A DNA stretch of 64,000 nucleotides from Leptolyngbyaceae cyanobacterium C42_A2020_001 (lineage in GTDB: Bacteria; Cyanobacteriota; Cyanobacteriia; Leptolyngbyales; Leptolyngbyaceae), in the NCBI GenBank assembly GCA_015272515.1, contig JACYLN010000002.1, positions 54,718 through 118,717 on the forward strand, given 5' to 3'. Below the pieces are notes generated by a model. The model saw only the letters and a list, made by a program, of their open reading frames with translations, was not told where the DNA came from and searched no databases. Shown piece by piece: positions 1 through 9,030 of this stretch (the stretch's first letter is position 1; every line of letters begins with the position of its first letter). A program made the position numbers and the translations under genes.

Positions 1-587
1 TGTAGCCGTGCAGCGGCATCGCCTGATAGGTATCTGTAAAGTAGCGATCGTCCCGGTTAGTTCGAGTGGGCACACGGGCCGTGACCGATCGGTCTAGTTC
101 TGAAGGGTCCATGCCCCACTGCTTGCGGGTGTAATTGCGAAAGAATTTTTCATACAGTTCGCGCCCAACTTTACTTACCACCACATCTTCGGAGGTACGG
201 ATTTGCTCTTTGGGTTCGGCAACGCTGGCAAAAAATTGATCGACTTCAAAGGCGGTTAGGTTGAGGCTGTAGAGTTTATTGATCGTGTCGAGGTTGATGG
301 GAATTGGCACCAGTTGTCCATCCACACTGGCTAACACACGATGCTCGTAAGGTCGCCACTCTGTAAACTGAGACAAATATTCAAACACAGGGCGAGAGTT
401 AGTATGAAAAATATGGGGACCATATTTATGCACCAAAATTCCTTCTTCGTTGTAGTGATCATAGGCATTGCCGCCGATGTGGTTGCGAATGTCCACAATC
501 AACACTTTTTTTCCTGCCTGGCTGGCAAGCCGCTCAGCCAGAACACTTCCGGCAAATCCTGCACCAACAATCAGGTAGTCAAACATG
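1..587 (-). CDS. glf: UDP-galactopyranose mutase, 5' part (runs off left edge)
   Basis: Converts UDP-galactopyranose to UDP-galactofuranose with a reduced flavin cofactor, supplying galactofuranose for surface glycans. The reverse strand opens with ATG at 587 and reads MFDYLIVGAGFAGS, a dinucleotide-binding fingerprint (GxGxxG near residues 8-13). It continues through HIGGNAYD and KYGPHIFHT, both hallmarks of Glf, and stays open to base 1, giving about 195 residues of an expected 360-390. The C-terminal half lies outside the window. It is the last visible gene of the leftward polysaccharide operon, 56 bp after the GT2 gene, which fits a role in donor-sugar supply for that polymer. Confidence 0.93.
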
Positions 588-643
588 GGGACATTCCTTT
601 GTTTCTACGGGTGAACAGTTTGGAGAAAGGGAACTTTAAGAAG

Positions 644-1678
644 TTATGGTTGGAGCGCGGTTGAGGGTTTGAACCAGGTAGACAGCAGTTTGCTGCCCCG
701 CTGGAAAGAAGCCCTCGTCGCAAAGTGAACCATCTTGGTAAGCGTTTTGGGAGAATGGCTGCACTTCAACGCTTCTCGAAATTGGGCGATCGCAGCAGTG
801 GGATTGCGCCGAATCAACTGCCAGCAAGCTGTTTCAAACGCATACATGGCATAAAATTCGTTTGCCTGATGGGTTAGATCTGCACGAATCGATGCCGGTA
901 AATAAGCTTCCGAAATTTTAATAGCGCGACGGGTGTTGGCAATATTGGCAGCAGTACGCACCAGACTGGAGGTATGAGACGATGAATGGGTGCGATAGCA
1001 GGCTAAGGGCTGCGGTTCGTACCAGACTGGATAGTAACTCGCCACCCGTTTCCACATTTCCCAATCGCCCGCATGAAACAAATCGGGATGGAACCCACCG
1101 ATCGCTTCGTAGACGCTACGCCGAACCGCGATTGAGGGCGTTTGAATCATACACACCACACCCAACCGTTGCAGCAAATGGGGCATAATTCCGGCTTCTG
1201 GTTGTTCCAGAGTGTAGATAAACCGCTGGCGATCGACCTCATCAATGTAAATGGGGCGGCAAAAGGCAGCGCCAATGTCCGGTGCTGTTTGAAATGCCTG
1301 TTCCATCGCGCTATAAAATCCCGGCAACACTTTGTCGTCACCGTGCAAAATGTGGAGCAAATGCCCAGTGCTGCGCTGAATGCAGGTATTGAAATTGTGA
1401 ATGGCTCCACCGTTTTGGGGTTGGCGGTAGAAACTAACTCGCCCCTGCCCTACAGTTTGCACCACTGCCTCCGGGTCATCCTGAGTGGAGCAATCATCTA
1501 CCACTTCAATCTGCATCACATCCGGGTCGGGAGCCTGGGACAGCACGCTTTCCAGCGTTTGCTTCAAGTACTCAGCGCAGTTATAGGTTGGGATCATCAC
1601 CGACCAGCGGGGACGGTGAACCCCTTTAGGAACGGGAGCAATAGACGGAAATTGGGGAGGTGCATTCATGGTAGACAT
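644..1678 (-). CDS. Glycosyltransferase family 2
   Basis: Inverting GT-A glycosyltransferase expected to transfer a sugar from a nucleotide donor during exopolysaccharide assembly on the inner membrane. About 344 residues. The N-terminal fold is clear: SVMIPTYNCAEYL near residue 27, the acidic VVDDCS near residue 60, and HGDDK near residue 113 as the metal and donor-binding acidic motif. There is no obvious membrane segment, so it is probably peripheral. A longer frame begins with TTG three bases upstream, but ATG at 1678 is preferred. It lies 36 bp after the ABC exporter gene and upstream of glf in the same operon. The sugar specificity cannot be read. Confidence 0.9.
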   Translation of the reverse strand: MSTMNAPPQFPSIAPVPKGVHRPRWSVMIPTYNCAEYLKQTLESVLSQAPDPDVMQIEVVDDCSTQDDPEAVVQTVGQGRVSFYRQPQNGGAIHNFNTCIQRSTGHLLHILHGDDKVLPGFYSAMEQAFQTAPDIGAAFCRPIYIDEVDRQRFIYTLEQPEAGIMPHLLQRLGVVCMIQTPSIAVRRSVYEAIGGFHPDLFHAGDWEMWKRVASYYPVWYEPQPLACYRTHSSSHTSSLVRTAANIANTRRAIKISEAYLPASIRADLTHQANEFYAMYAFETACWQLIRRNPTAAIAQFREALKCSHSPKTLTKMVHFATRASFQRGSKLLSTWFKPSTALQP

Positions 1679-1714
1679 CAACGATTACTCAATTGGTTCA
1701 AATTGTGAAATGGG

Positions 1715-3562
1715 TTAGCTAACATTACTGAGTTCGTGCTGCATTCGGTGATAATTCCAGAGTTTGCCGCGCTGTTTGAGCAAGTCTTGATAAGTACCCT
1801 GCTCCACAATCCGCCCCTGCTCCAGTACCACTACTTGGTCAGCCCGGACAATGGTGGAAAGACGATGGGCGATCGCAATTACGGTGCGCCCACGGGAAAG
1901 CCGTTCAATTGACTCTTGAATCAACCGTTCCGAGACAGAATCAAGCGCACTGGTGGCTTCATCCAAAATCAAAATATCGGGATCACGCAGGAGGGCGCGG
2001 GCGATCGCGATCCGCTGTCGCTGCCCACCCGAAAGCCGAATCCCACGATCGCCTAAGCGAGTTTCAAAACCTTCTGGGAGTGTTTGAATAAATTCCAATG
2101 CATTGGCTGCTTTAGCGGCATGATAAATCGCAGCAGCATCAATCTGGTCGCTACCGTAGGCAATATTTTGAGCCACCGTAGCATTAAAGATGAACGTATC
2201 CTGGCTGACTACTGCCATTTTGCGGCGCACCGAATGAATATCAAATCTGGACAAATTCACGCCATCCAGTTGAACCTGACCATGCAGTGGATCGTAAAAG
2301 CGGGGAATCAAATCTACGAGAGTGGTTTTGCCTGCCCCAGACGCTCCCACCAGCGCCGTCATTTTTCCCTGCTCAATCGTTAGGTTGATATCGTGCAGCA
2401 CAGGATTGTCTGGCTCGTAGCCAAAGTCTACCGAGACAAACGCGATCGCATCTTTCAAGCCTGCAAATTGAAGCGTGCCGTTGGGTAGGTAAGGCTTATT
2501 GTCCGTTCGCAGCAGTTCTTTAATGTTCTCGATTGAGCCTTGAAAGCCACTCAAGGCAACGCGACAACCATTAATCTCATGAATTGCGGGAACCAAGCGA
2601 AACAGGATAAACAGAAAGGTCAGCAGAGAGGCAGCTTGTAACGCACCATTGGTGACAAATACAGCAAATCCCAACACGATGATCCCAATCAAAATCGTGG
2701 TTGCCAGACCTTCCGCCAGAGGACGCACGATCGCAAAACTGCGGGTGGCTTTGGTGGATGCGGCAACAATGCCAGAACTAGCCGCATAAAATCGTTGGCG
2801 TTCGTATGCTTGAGCACCAAAAGCCTGCACAGTACGGATACCATTGATCAACTCAATTGCAGTAGAAACAAAACGTCCACTGGCTTCAGAGACTGCAAAA
2901 CTAGACTCCCGCACCCACTTATTGATGGTATTTAAACTCACTGCCAGTAAACTAAATAACGCGATCGCCAGCAAGGAAAGTTGCCAGGAAATTTGGAACA
3001 GCAAAATGGTATAGATGGCGATTGTCAATCCTTTAATAATCAAAAACGACCCCATACCAAATGCTTGTTGCAATCGCCCAATCTCACTCGTAATCGTATT
3101 GATTAATTCGCCAGAGTGAGTTTTAGTGAAGTAACTCAGGTTTAGCGCTTGAAGTTGCTCAAAGATACGCTTCCGTAAGCGATCGACAAAATAGAGCTGA
3201 GTCAGATCAATGTAAATATGGGTCAGATAATTGAACAACGCCCGCAGCCAAGTTGCCACCAAAATTAAGCCAGAAGCACGCAGCAAGCGATTTAAGGATG
3301 GCTCCTGAATCCCTAAAACCCAGTAATCAAACCAATCTACTCCGGTTTGAAACGGTTCTGCCTCTGGACCAACTAAATTTTGCAGAAATGCCATCAAAAA
3401 ACCCAAGCCAAATCCTTCCAGGACAGCGGCTAGCAGGGAAAACAGTAGCGCCAGTAACACAATCCCCGGAAAGTATTGAAATTCTCGCAGTAACAGTGAA
3501 TTCTCTCGCCAAAAACGAGTCGTTTTTAGATGGTGACGAAGGAACTTGAAAGTTTGAGGCAT
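1715..3562 (-). CDS. ABC exporter, MsbA/HepA-like fused membrane-ATPase
   Basis: Half-size ABC exporter of 615 residues that would flip a lipid-linked glycan or glycolipid across the inner membrane. An N-terminal membrane domain has about six hydrophobic segments (first near residues 32-56). The C-terminal ATPase has Walker A GASGAGKTT (about 406-414), signature LSGGQRQR (about 510-517), Walker B ILILDEA (about 530-536) and the switch histidine in AHRLST. It resembles HepA-type exporters of cyanobacterial envelope polysaccharide clusters. It sits between the initiating sugar transferase (21 bp) and GT2 (36 bp), consistent with export of the product. HepA itself belongs to heterocyst formers, so orthology is not claimed. 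Confidence 0.9.
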   Translation of the reverse strand: MPQTFKFLRHHLKTTRFWRENSLLLREFQYFPGIVLLALLFSLLAAVLEGFGLGFLMAFLQNLVGPEAEPFQTGVDWFDYWVLGIQEPSLNRLLRASGLILVATWLRALFNYLTHIYIDLTQLYFVDRLRKRIFEQLQALNLSYFTKTHSGELINTITSEIGRLQQAFGMGSFLIIKGLTIAIYTILLFQISWQLSLLAIALFSLLAVSLNTINKWVRESSFAVSEASGRFVSTAIELINGIRTVQAFGAQAYERQRFYAASSGIVAASTKATRSFAIVRPLAEGLATTILIGIIVLGFAVFVTNGALQAASLLTFLFILFRLVPAIHEINGCRVALSGFQGSIENIKELLRTDNKPYLPNGTLQFAGLKDAIAFVSVDFGYEPDNPVLHDINLTIEQGKMTALVGASGAGKTTLVDLIPRFYDPLHGQVQLDGVNLSRFDIHSVRRKMAVVSQDTFIFNATVAQNIAYGSDQIDAAAIYHAAKAANALEFIQTLPEGFETRLGDRGIRLSGGQRQRIAIARALLRDPDILILDEATSALDSVSERLIQESIERLSRGRTVIAIAHRLSTIVRADQVVVLEQGRIVEQGTYQDLLKQRGKLWNYHRMQHELSNVS

Positions 3563-3583
3563 GGGTTATCAAAAAGTCGTGAA

Positions 3584-4498
3584 CTAGTACGCACCGAATC
3601 CGGAAAGCACTTTGGGAATAGTAAGCAACAGAATTTTTAAGTCTTGGAGTGGTGACCAGTTGCGTAAGTAGTCCAAGTCACACCGGTTGACCGCATCAAT
3701 GTCGCGCAGGTGAGATCGCATTTCAACCTGCCACATTCCAGTCATTCCTGGCAGGGCATTGAGACGATGCTGCATGGTGGGATGTACTCGCACTGCATCG
3801 TAGATTGCCCAGGGACGCGGACCCACCAGGCTCATATCACCACGCAGGACGTTGAATAACTGGGGCAATTCATCCAGGCTATATTTTCGCAGCCAGCAAC
3901 CAATGGGAGTAAGGCGGGGATCATGCTCCAATTTGTGCAATCCGGGCTGATTTTGCATCACCTGATGATGTAACCGCTCTGCACCATCAATCATGGTGCG
4001 AAATTTGAGAATCTGAAATAGCTTACCCCGCTTGCCGATCCGCCATTGGCGAAAGAAAACCGGACCGGGCGAAGTCGTGACAATTAGCAGTGCCAATCCT
4101 GCCAGAATAGGGCTGAGCAACAGCAATAATAACGCCGATGCCACGCGATCAAATAAACACTTTAGTCGCCAGGTGAGTTTGGCACGTTTGTGAGGTAATT
4201 CTGAAGTGCCAGGCAGTCGCAAAAATGCTGTTTTTCCTGCCTGCTGACAGGCGTTTGCCCATAGCATGAGAGATGGTTCGCCCAACGCCGGATCAAGCTT
4301 GACAAAGGTGATGGGCGATCGCTGAAGACACGCCGCCATACGTTGGGGATTTTGCAGCGATCCAAGATGTTGGTTGAGTTGGCTAACTTTGCTCACCACC
4401 AGCATATTCTGCCGCCAGGCAAGCACACACCGGAGTGTTTCTAAGTTGGGTTGTACGGGTAACAACCGTTGGTTAGGTTCAATGGAAATCATACGCAT
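3584..4498 (-). CDS. Initiating sugar-phosphate transferase (bacterial sugar transferase family)
   Basis: Polyprenyl-phosphate sugar-1-phosphate transferase (PF02397 type) that loads the first sugar onto the lipid carrier. About 304 residues. Residues 1-105 form a soluble N-terminal region without a recognised fold. One hydrophobic hairpin, FDRVASALLLLLLSPI, starts near residue 117. The catalytic core follows with KFRTM, the basic RLTPIGCWLRK stretch, the SLDELPQLFNVLRGDMSLVGPRP signature and a terminal WSPLQDLKILLLTIPKV. The ATG at 4498 is preferred to an upstream in-frame TTG. It lies immediately after the tyrosine kinase gene, a usual neighbour in Wzx/Wzy or ABC-type exopolysaccharide operons. 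Confidence 0.9.
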   Translation of the reverse strand: MRMISIEPNQRLLPVQPNLETLRCVLAWRQNMLVVSKVSQLNQHLGSLQNPQRMAACLQRSPITFVKLDPALGEPSLMLWANACQQAGKTAFLRLPGTSELPHKRAKLTWRLKCLFDRVASALLLLLLSPILAGLALLIVTTSPGPVFFRQWRIGKRGKLFQILKFRTMIDGAERLHHQVMQNQPGLHKLEHDPRLTPIGCWLRKYSLDELPQLFNVLRGDMSLVGPRPWAIYDAVRVHPTMQHRLNALPGMTGMWQVEMRSHLRDIDAVNRCDLDYLRNWSPLQDLKILLLTIPKVLSGFGAY

Positions 4499-4579
4499 AC
4501 TCGATTGCAAAACCGAAATGACGAAACTGCGATCGCAGTTTCAGGAACAATCACGAACCGAAAGAAAATGTGGAAGAAA

Positions 4580-6748
4580 TTAGGGAACGGCTAACTTGTT
4601 GCTGCGTTTTTCGTAGGAGGAATACGAAATAACCGAATCACTGGAGCCATTGGCAATTACGCCAATCACGTTCAACTTGCTCAAGGTTGTGGTTGCCTGA
4701 GTTAACTCTGTCCGAGTCACCCGCCCAATACGCCCAACCAACAACACTCCGCCACAAAACGAAGCAGTCAAAATGGTGTCAACAATGCCAAGCACTGGCG
4801 GCGCATCCAGTAGAACGAGATCGTAGGTTTGTTCAAACGCAGTCATCAGTTCTCCCATGCGGCGAGAACTTAATAGCTTTGCGGGATCGGTAGGAGTAGG
4901 ACCTGCCGTCAAAATGGAAATATTGTTGTAAGTCGCAGAAAGGGGAATATCATCCGCGTCTTCAATGGGCGTATCACTGGCTAACAGGGTAGACAATCCC
5001 CGCTCGTTAGGCAAATTTAGTTGACGATGCAAATTGGGGCGGCGCAAATCGGCATCAATCAGCAACACCCGCTGGTGTAAGCGGGCAGCACTCATTGCCA
5101 AACCTACTGCCAGGGTTGATTTTCCCTCTCCTGCCAGGGCAGAAGTCAGCACTAGCGATCGCAACGGAAAATCTGGATTCAGCAGTTGCAGGTTTTTGTA
5201 AATCAGATCCATTGCTTCCCGGAAAGGTTGCCACTGAACCACCTGAGCGGTTTCTGGCAACCGCGGTTGGGCTTTGTTCATGGCAATTTCGGGAACCGCA
5301 GGAGTCATCCCCAGCAGCGGTAACGACACTTGTTTTTTCAATTCATCGGATGAGTGAACCGCATCATCAAAGGCTTCCCGCGCAAACGCGGCGAAACAGC
5401 CCAGCACCAACCCCCCGAATACTCCCAATAACAAATTTTTCTTCCAGCTAGGACTCACCTGAGCACCTAACTTTGGCTCTTCAACGACTTGCCAATCAAA
5501 CCCGCCACGGGCGGTTTCCAGAGCTAATTCCTGCCGAGCCTTGAGCAGTTGCTGGAGTGTTTCTCGATCAACTTGCACTTTAGGCTGTAGGCGACCGTAT
5601 TCCGCCAGCAAGCGAGGAAAGCGCCGTTGTTCCGCACTCAAAGCTTGTTCCGATCGCTGCAAACTTTGCTGACGTGCCTGGAGGGCTTGCAGAGCCACTC
5701 GCGCTTCTACCAATTGAGTCGTTAATGCTTGATCGGTGTCGCCCAATTGCCCTTCTTTTTGCAAGCGCCCAGTCGCCAGTTGGGGCGACACACTGCCTAA
5801 AACTCGCTCGGCTTCCTGCTTTAGCATTGCCCGCTGGTCGTTTAGCCGTTCGATGATTTTTTTAACAACGGGTGACTCGTCGGTATAACGGGTGCGGGTT
5901 TGGGTTAGAAATAACTCTGTTTTTTGGATTTCGTTGAGCAGGGTTTGATACCGCGCCGATTGACTCAAGCGATTGGTTGTTATAGCGTTGGCAGGCGATC
6001 GCGCCAGTTGTTGCTGCAATTCTGCATAACGAGCCGCCGCCTCCCGAATTTGAGCATCATTTTTGCGCTGTTCATCCCGTACCAGACTCAACGCATCAAT
6101 CAACGCTTTTGCCTGGAGTTCCGGGTCAACCAGGTTCTGCGATTTACGGAAGCGCTCTAAATTGGACTCCGATTGAGCAACCTGCTTTTGCACCTGGGGT
6201 AGTTGCTCATCCACAAAGGCTAACCCCTTGCTCAAGCGTTGCTTTTGTTGCTCACGGTTGTAGTCCTGGTAGACCTTCTGAATTGCCTGAAGCACCCGTT
6301 GTGTTTTTTCGCTATCGTCACTCCGATAAACGACCTGAAACACCTTTGTCTTCACTTTGGCATCTTCCACCTGGAGCAATAGCAGATTCTTTTGCACCTC
6401 CGCCACTTCCAGGTCAGGATACTCATTTTTCAAGGAGTTGAGTGCTTTCTCTAGCAACTGCGAACTCCGCATCAGTGTTAACTGCGTAGAATAATCGACT
6501 TCCACGTTAGAATCGGCAAACGATAAATCGTTCTGGGTCTGCCCCCGCTTGCCTTGATAGTTTGGCTCTACAAGAAGCTGCATATAGCTCTGGTAGGCGG
6601 GCTTCATCAGCAATGTGGCAACCGCCGCCGCCGACACAACGCTAACAAACGTTCCTATTAACCAGTTTCTTCGCCGCAGCAGAACGGAAAATAGTTGCCC
6701 GTAACCGGGTTCTGTTTCAATTGTTTGAGGCTGGTAACCTACACCCAT
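4580..6748 (-). CDS. Wzc-type polysaccharide chain-length regulator and tyrosine autokinase
   Basis: Inner-membrane co-polymerase and bacterial tyrosine kinase controlling polymer length and export. 722 residues. A Wzz domain lies between two membrane segments (about 30-48 and 436-455), with a long periplasmic coiled coil between. The kinase domain has Walker A (AGEGKST, about 539-545), Walker A' (LLIDADLRRP, about 562-571) and Walker B (LVLLDAPPV, about 644-652). The C-terminal tail has only two tyrosines (SYSSYEKR), a sparse cluster compared with enterobacterial Wzc, so regulation by tail phosphorylation may be simpler. It follows the GT4 gene by 51 bp in the operon. Confidence 0.92.
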   Translation of the reverse strand: MGVGYQPQTIETEPGYGQLFSVLLRRRNWLIGTFVSVVSAAAVATLLMKPAYQSYMQLLVEPNYQGKRGQTQNDLSFADSNVEVDYSTQLTLMRSSQLLEKALNSLKNEYPDLEVAEVQKNLLLLQVEDAKVKTKVFQVVYRSDDSEKTQRVLQAIQKVYQDYNREQQKQRLSKGLAFVDEQLPQVQKQVAQSESNLERFRKSQNLVDPELQAKALIDALSLVRDEQRKNDAQIREAAARYAELQQQLARSPANAITTNRLSQSARYQTLLNEIQKTELFLTQTRTRYTDESPVVKKIIERLNDQRAMLKQEAERVLGSVSPQLATGRLQKEGQLGDTDQALTTQLVEARVALQALQARQQSLQRSEQALSAEQRRFPRLLAEYGRLQPKVQVDRETLQQLLKARQELALETARGGFDWQVVEEPKLGAQVSPSWKKNLLLGVFGGLVLGCFAAFAREAFDDAVHSSDELKKQVSLPLLGMTPAVPEIAMNKAQPRLPETAQVVQWQPFREAMDLIYKNLQLLNPDFPLRSLVLTSALAGEGKSTLAVGLAMSAARLHQRVLLIDADLRRPNLHRQLNLPNERGLSTLLASDTPIEDADDIPLSATYNNISILTAGPTPTDPAKLLSSRRMGELMTAFEQTYDLVLLDAPPVLGIVDTILTASFCGGVLLVGRIGRVTRTELTQATTTLSKLNVIGVIANGSSDSVISYSSYEKRSNKLAVP

Positions 6749-6799
6749 TCCGTATCCTCCGAGGCTCTAGAACTGATGCACAAAGCTGAATGTTCAACC

Positions 6800-7882
6800 T
6801 TATGCACAAGCCATTTGTATAACCTGATCAATTTTCTGGAAGAATGCCTCTTCCGAAAATTCATTTACTGCGCGATCGCGAATCGTTTGATAGTTCCAAT
6901 CTGTTTCATTTGCGGTCAACAGAGCATTTTGAATCGCTTCTGGCGTTTGGCGATTGAAGAAAACAGCAGTCTCACCCGGCACTTGAGTATCCAAAATGCC
7001 ACCCGAACCGTAGCCAACAACGGGCGTTCCGCTAGCATTGGCTTCTAGAGGAACCAAGCCATAATCCTCTAGAGCTGCCACAACCACCGCACGGGTTTTA
7101 GACATCAGGTAAGTCCGTTCCGCATCGCTCACATATCCCAAAAATTGAATGTTATCCAATGCCTGAGCCTGTAAACGATCACGCTCTGGACCATCTCCCA
7201 TAATCAACAAACGCCAACCCAACCAGTTGAAAGCCTCAATGATCAAATCCACTCGCTTATAGCCCATCAACCGGGCTGAAGCCAGATAAAAATCATCTTT
7301 CTGCTCAGAGAAGCAAAACTTACGGCTATCGATTGGGTAGTTTACGACGATCGCGGGTTTGTTATAGGTTGCCTGAATTCGACGGGCAACCACACTGGAA
7401 TTGGCAATGTAGAGATCAGGTTCTTGAGCATAGGCCAGATCCAGACGACGCATCGCCCGGAAAACCTGCTCCAACAGGGGGTAAAACTTGCGGTAGGTGG
7501 GATACTCCTTCAAATAATTGTGCGTATCCCACAAAAACCGTGTGACATTATGACAAAAACAGATGTGAACAGCATTTGCCCGCTTTTTCACTGCTTTTGC
7601 AAAACTGGTGCTACTGCTAATAATCAAATCGTAGTCTCGCAGATCTAATGAGCGGAACGCCGGGTAGTAAAAGGGAGCCATCAATCGGAAATGCTTTTTC
7701 GCTCCCGGAATTTGCTGCAATAGAGTGGTGTGAACTTCGCGATCGCCCAAATCAATTGTATTCTGGGGGTCATAAAGCGAGGTAAACACATCCGCGTCAA
7801 GGTATCGCTTGCAAAGCAGTTCAAATACTCGCTCTGCTCCACCTTTCTGCGTCAAATAGTCATGGACAAGCGCAATCTTCAT
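6800..7882 (-). CDS. Glycosyltransferase family 4
   Basis: Retaining GT-B glycosyltransferase of 360 residues, likely the first gene of the leftward polysaccharide operon. It begins MKIALVHDYLTQKGGAERV, typical of the glycine-rich acceptor-side loop of GT4 enzymes. The C-terminal donor half holds GDGPERDRL (about 228-236), FLGYVSD and the PLEANASGTPVVGY segment (about 275-288) with the conserved glutamate contacting the nucleotide sugar. No membrane segments are evident. The donor and acceptor are unknown; being in the operon with an initiating transferase, exporter and Glf suggests that it extends the repeating unit. Confidence 0.9.
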   Translation of the reverse strand: MKIALVHDYLTQKGGAERVFELLCKRYLDADVFTSLYDPQNTIDLGDREVHTTLLQQIPGAKKHFRLMAPFYYPAFRSLDLRDYDLIISSSTSFAKAVKKRANAVHICFCHNVTRFLWDTHNYLKEYPTYRKFYPLLEQVFRAMRRLDLAYAQEPDLYIANSSVVARRIQATYNKPAIVVNYPIDSRKFCFSEQKDDFYLASARLMGYKRVDLIIEAFNWLGWRLLIMGDGPERDRLQAQALDNIQFLGYVSDAERTYLMSKTRAVVVAALEDYGLVPLEANASGTPVVGYGSGGILDTQVPGETAVFFNRQTPEAIQNALLTANETDWNYQTIRDRAVNEFSEEAFFQKIDQVIQMACA

Positions 7883-7939
7883 GGCTAATCGGGGCTTTAG
7901 GGGGCGACGGAATTTGCAAACAGGTCAGGAAACAAAGCC

Positions 7940-8185
7940 CTAAGCAGACTTCTTCAAGCCAGGTTCAACATCGAAACTAGAATGAGTTGCATGGAAAGTC
8001 TGCAATTCTAACAACTTGAGCTGCATCCATTGAAAACCTTGACGGATGCAATCGGGACACACATCTCCATATTCGTGATTGTTGCTATTGCAAATGCTCA
8101 CTCTTGCCTGCTTTAGCTCAAACACTTGATGACACAGCATACACCGTTGCTGAACCGCATCAGAAGAGCTGCACTCAATTCTCAA
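7940..8185 (-). CDS. Small protein with two CxxC pairs (zinc-ribbon-like), function unknown
   Basis: An 81-residue protein with two cysteine pairs: CMLC near residues 15-18 and CPDC near 38-41, with a further lone cysteine between. The spacing suits a small zinc ribbon. No ATG is available upstream because an in-frame stop directly precedes the TTG at 8185; a GAGGA sequence about 13 bases upstream supports initiation there, or translation may start at the internal methionine. It lies 57 bp upstream of the GT4 gene on the same strand and might be the first gene of that operon, perhaps regulatory, but this is inference. The family was not recognised. Confidence 0.5.
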   Translation of the reverse strand: MRIECSSSDAVQQRCMLCHQVFELKQARVSICNSNNHEYGDVCPDCIRQGFQWMQLKLLELQTFHATHSSFDVEPGLKKSA

Positions 8186-9030
8186 TTACATAACCAATCC
8201 TCGTACAGATCCTCATCTAGCACCAAAATGTGCCCGCTCTAAGTAATGAATTATGTTCTACAAGCAAGCGAAGACGTTCAGCGATCGGTTGTCTCCGTAA
8301 CAGGGAAGTTTCAAAGATTGTAATCAATAATTGAACAACACACTAACGATTTTAGAAGGAAAGAATTGTATGACTAGATACCTCCTGAATTCTCTGCTGA
8401 TTCAGTGTTGATGGACGAAAAATAATCACCCATCACATTGCAAAGTCCCTCAAAAAATTAATCGATAGCTGACGCAACCTCATCCTTCTTAAGATAGAAA
8501 CGTCCAGGGTTCACATACTTGAACATAGATACTTGTTAATTTGGAAATTGTCAAGTTTAAGCCTATTTATCTACCCCTGTTGAGCCAGGCAAAGTTTTTA
8601 ATTCATACAACGAAAGAGTTTCTCAGTCGAGCGTTGGGCGATCGCGACATACAAAAAAACAGCAGCACATCACCTGTAAAAGAATTTCTTCCAAATTCTG
8701 TATAGACGTTATATTTTTTACCTGAAATTGCGTGTAGCGAGGCTATATCTTGCCACAAAGCTATTTTGTTTTCACAAATTAAAACAGACCTTTTAATCGA
8801 ATACTCTCTTGCAAATGCAACATTTGGAGAAGAGTCCATAAAACATCATAAAAGGCAATATCATAACGCACCAGAAAGACCGATTGGTCTCTTCTGATGC
8901 GTCACTCTACACAAACAACTCTCACAACTAGGTGTTCAGATCTGGGTTCTCGAACTAGAATGGTGAGCGTAGATTACATCTGCTGTCTCCACTGATAGCA
9001 TGACAAACCTTTTGCCGATCTAGAACTAAC
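8186..9030. other. AT-rich intergenic stretch without a convincing gene
   Basis: About 845 bp separate the small CxxC protein from the next leftward gene. The base composition is clearly more AT-rich than the neighbours. No open frame has a good start, Shine-Dalgarno and recognisable protein. An imperfect hairpin at 8872-8896 (AGACC-GATT-GGTCT core, extended with one bulge) lies downstream of the gene ending at 9031 but has no T-tract. The promoter of the polysaccharide operon is expected here, but none could be picked with confidence. Confidence 0.5.

Noticed and set aside
1142..1708. 188-codon frame antisense to the GT2 gene
   Set aside because: It is a shadow of the GT2 coding sequence on the other strand, with no protein similarity.
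8603..8839. 78-codon open frame on the minus strand
   Set aside because: No recognisable protein and AT-rich codon use unlike neighbours; more likely chance in an AT-rich gap.
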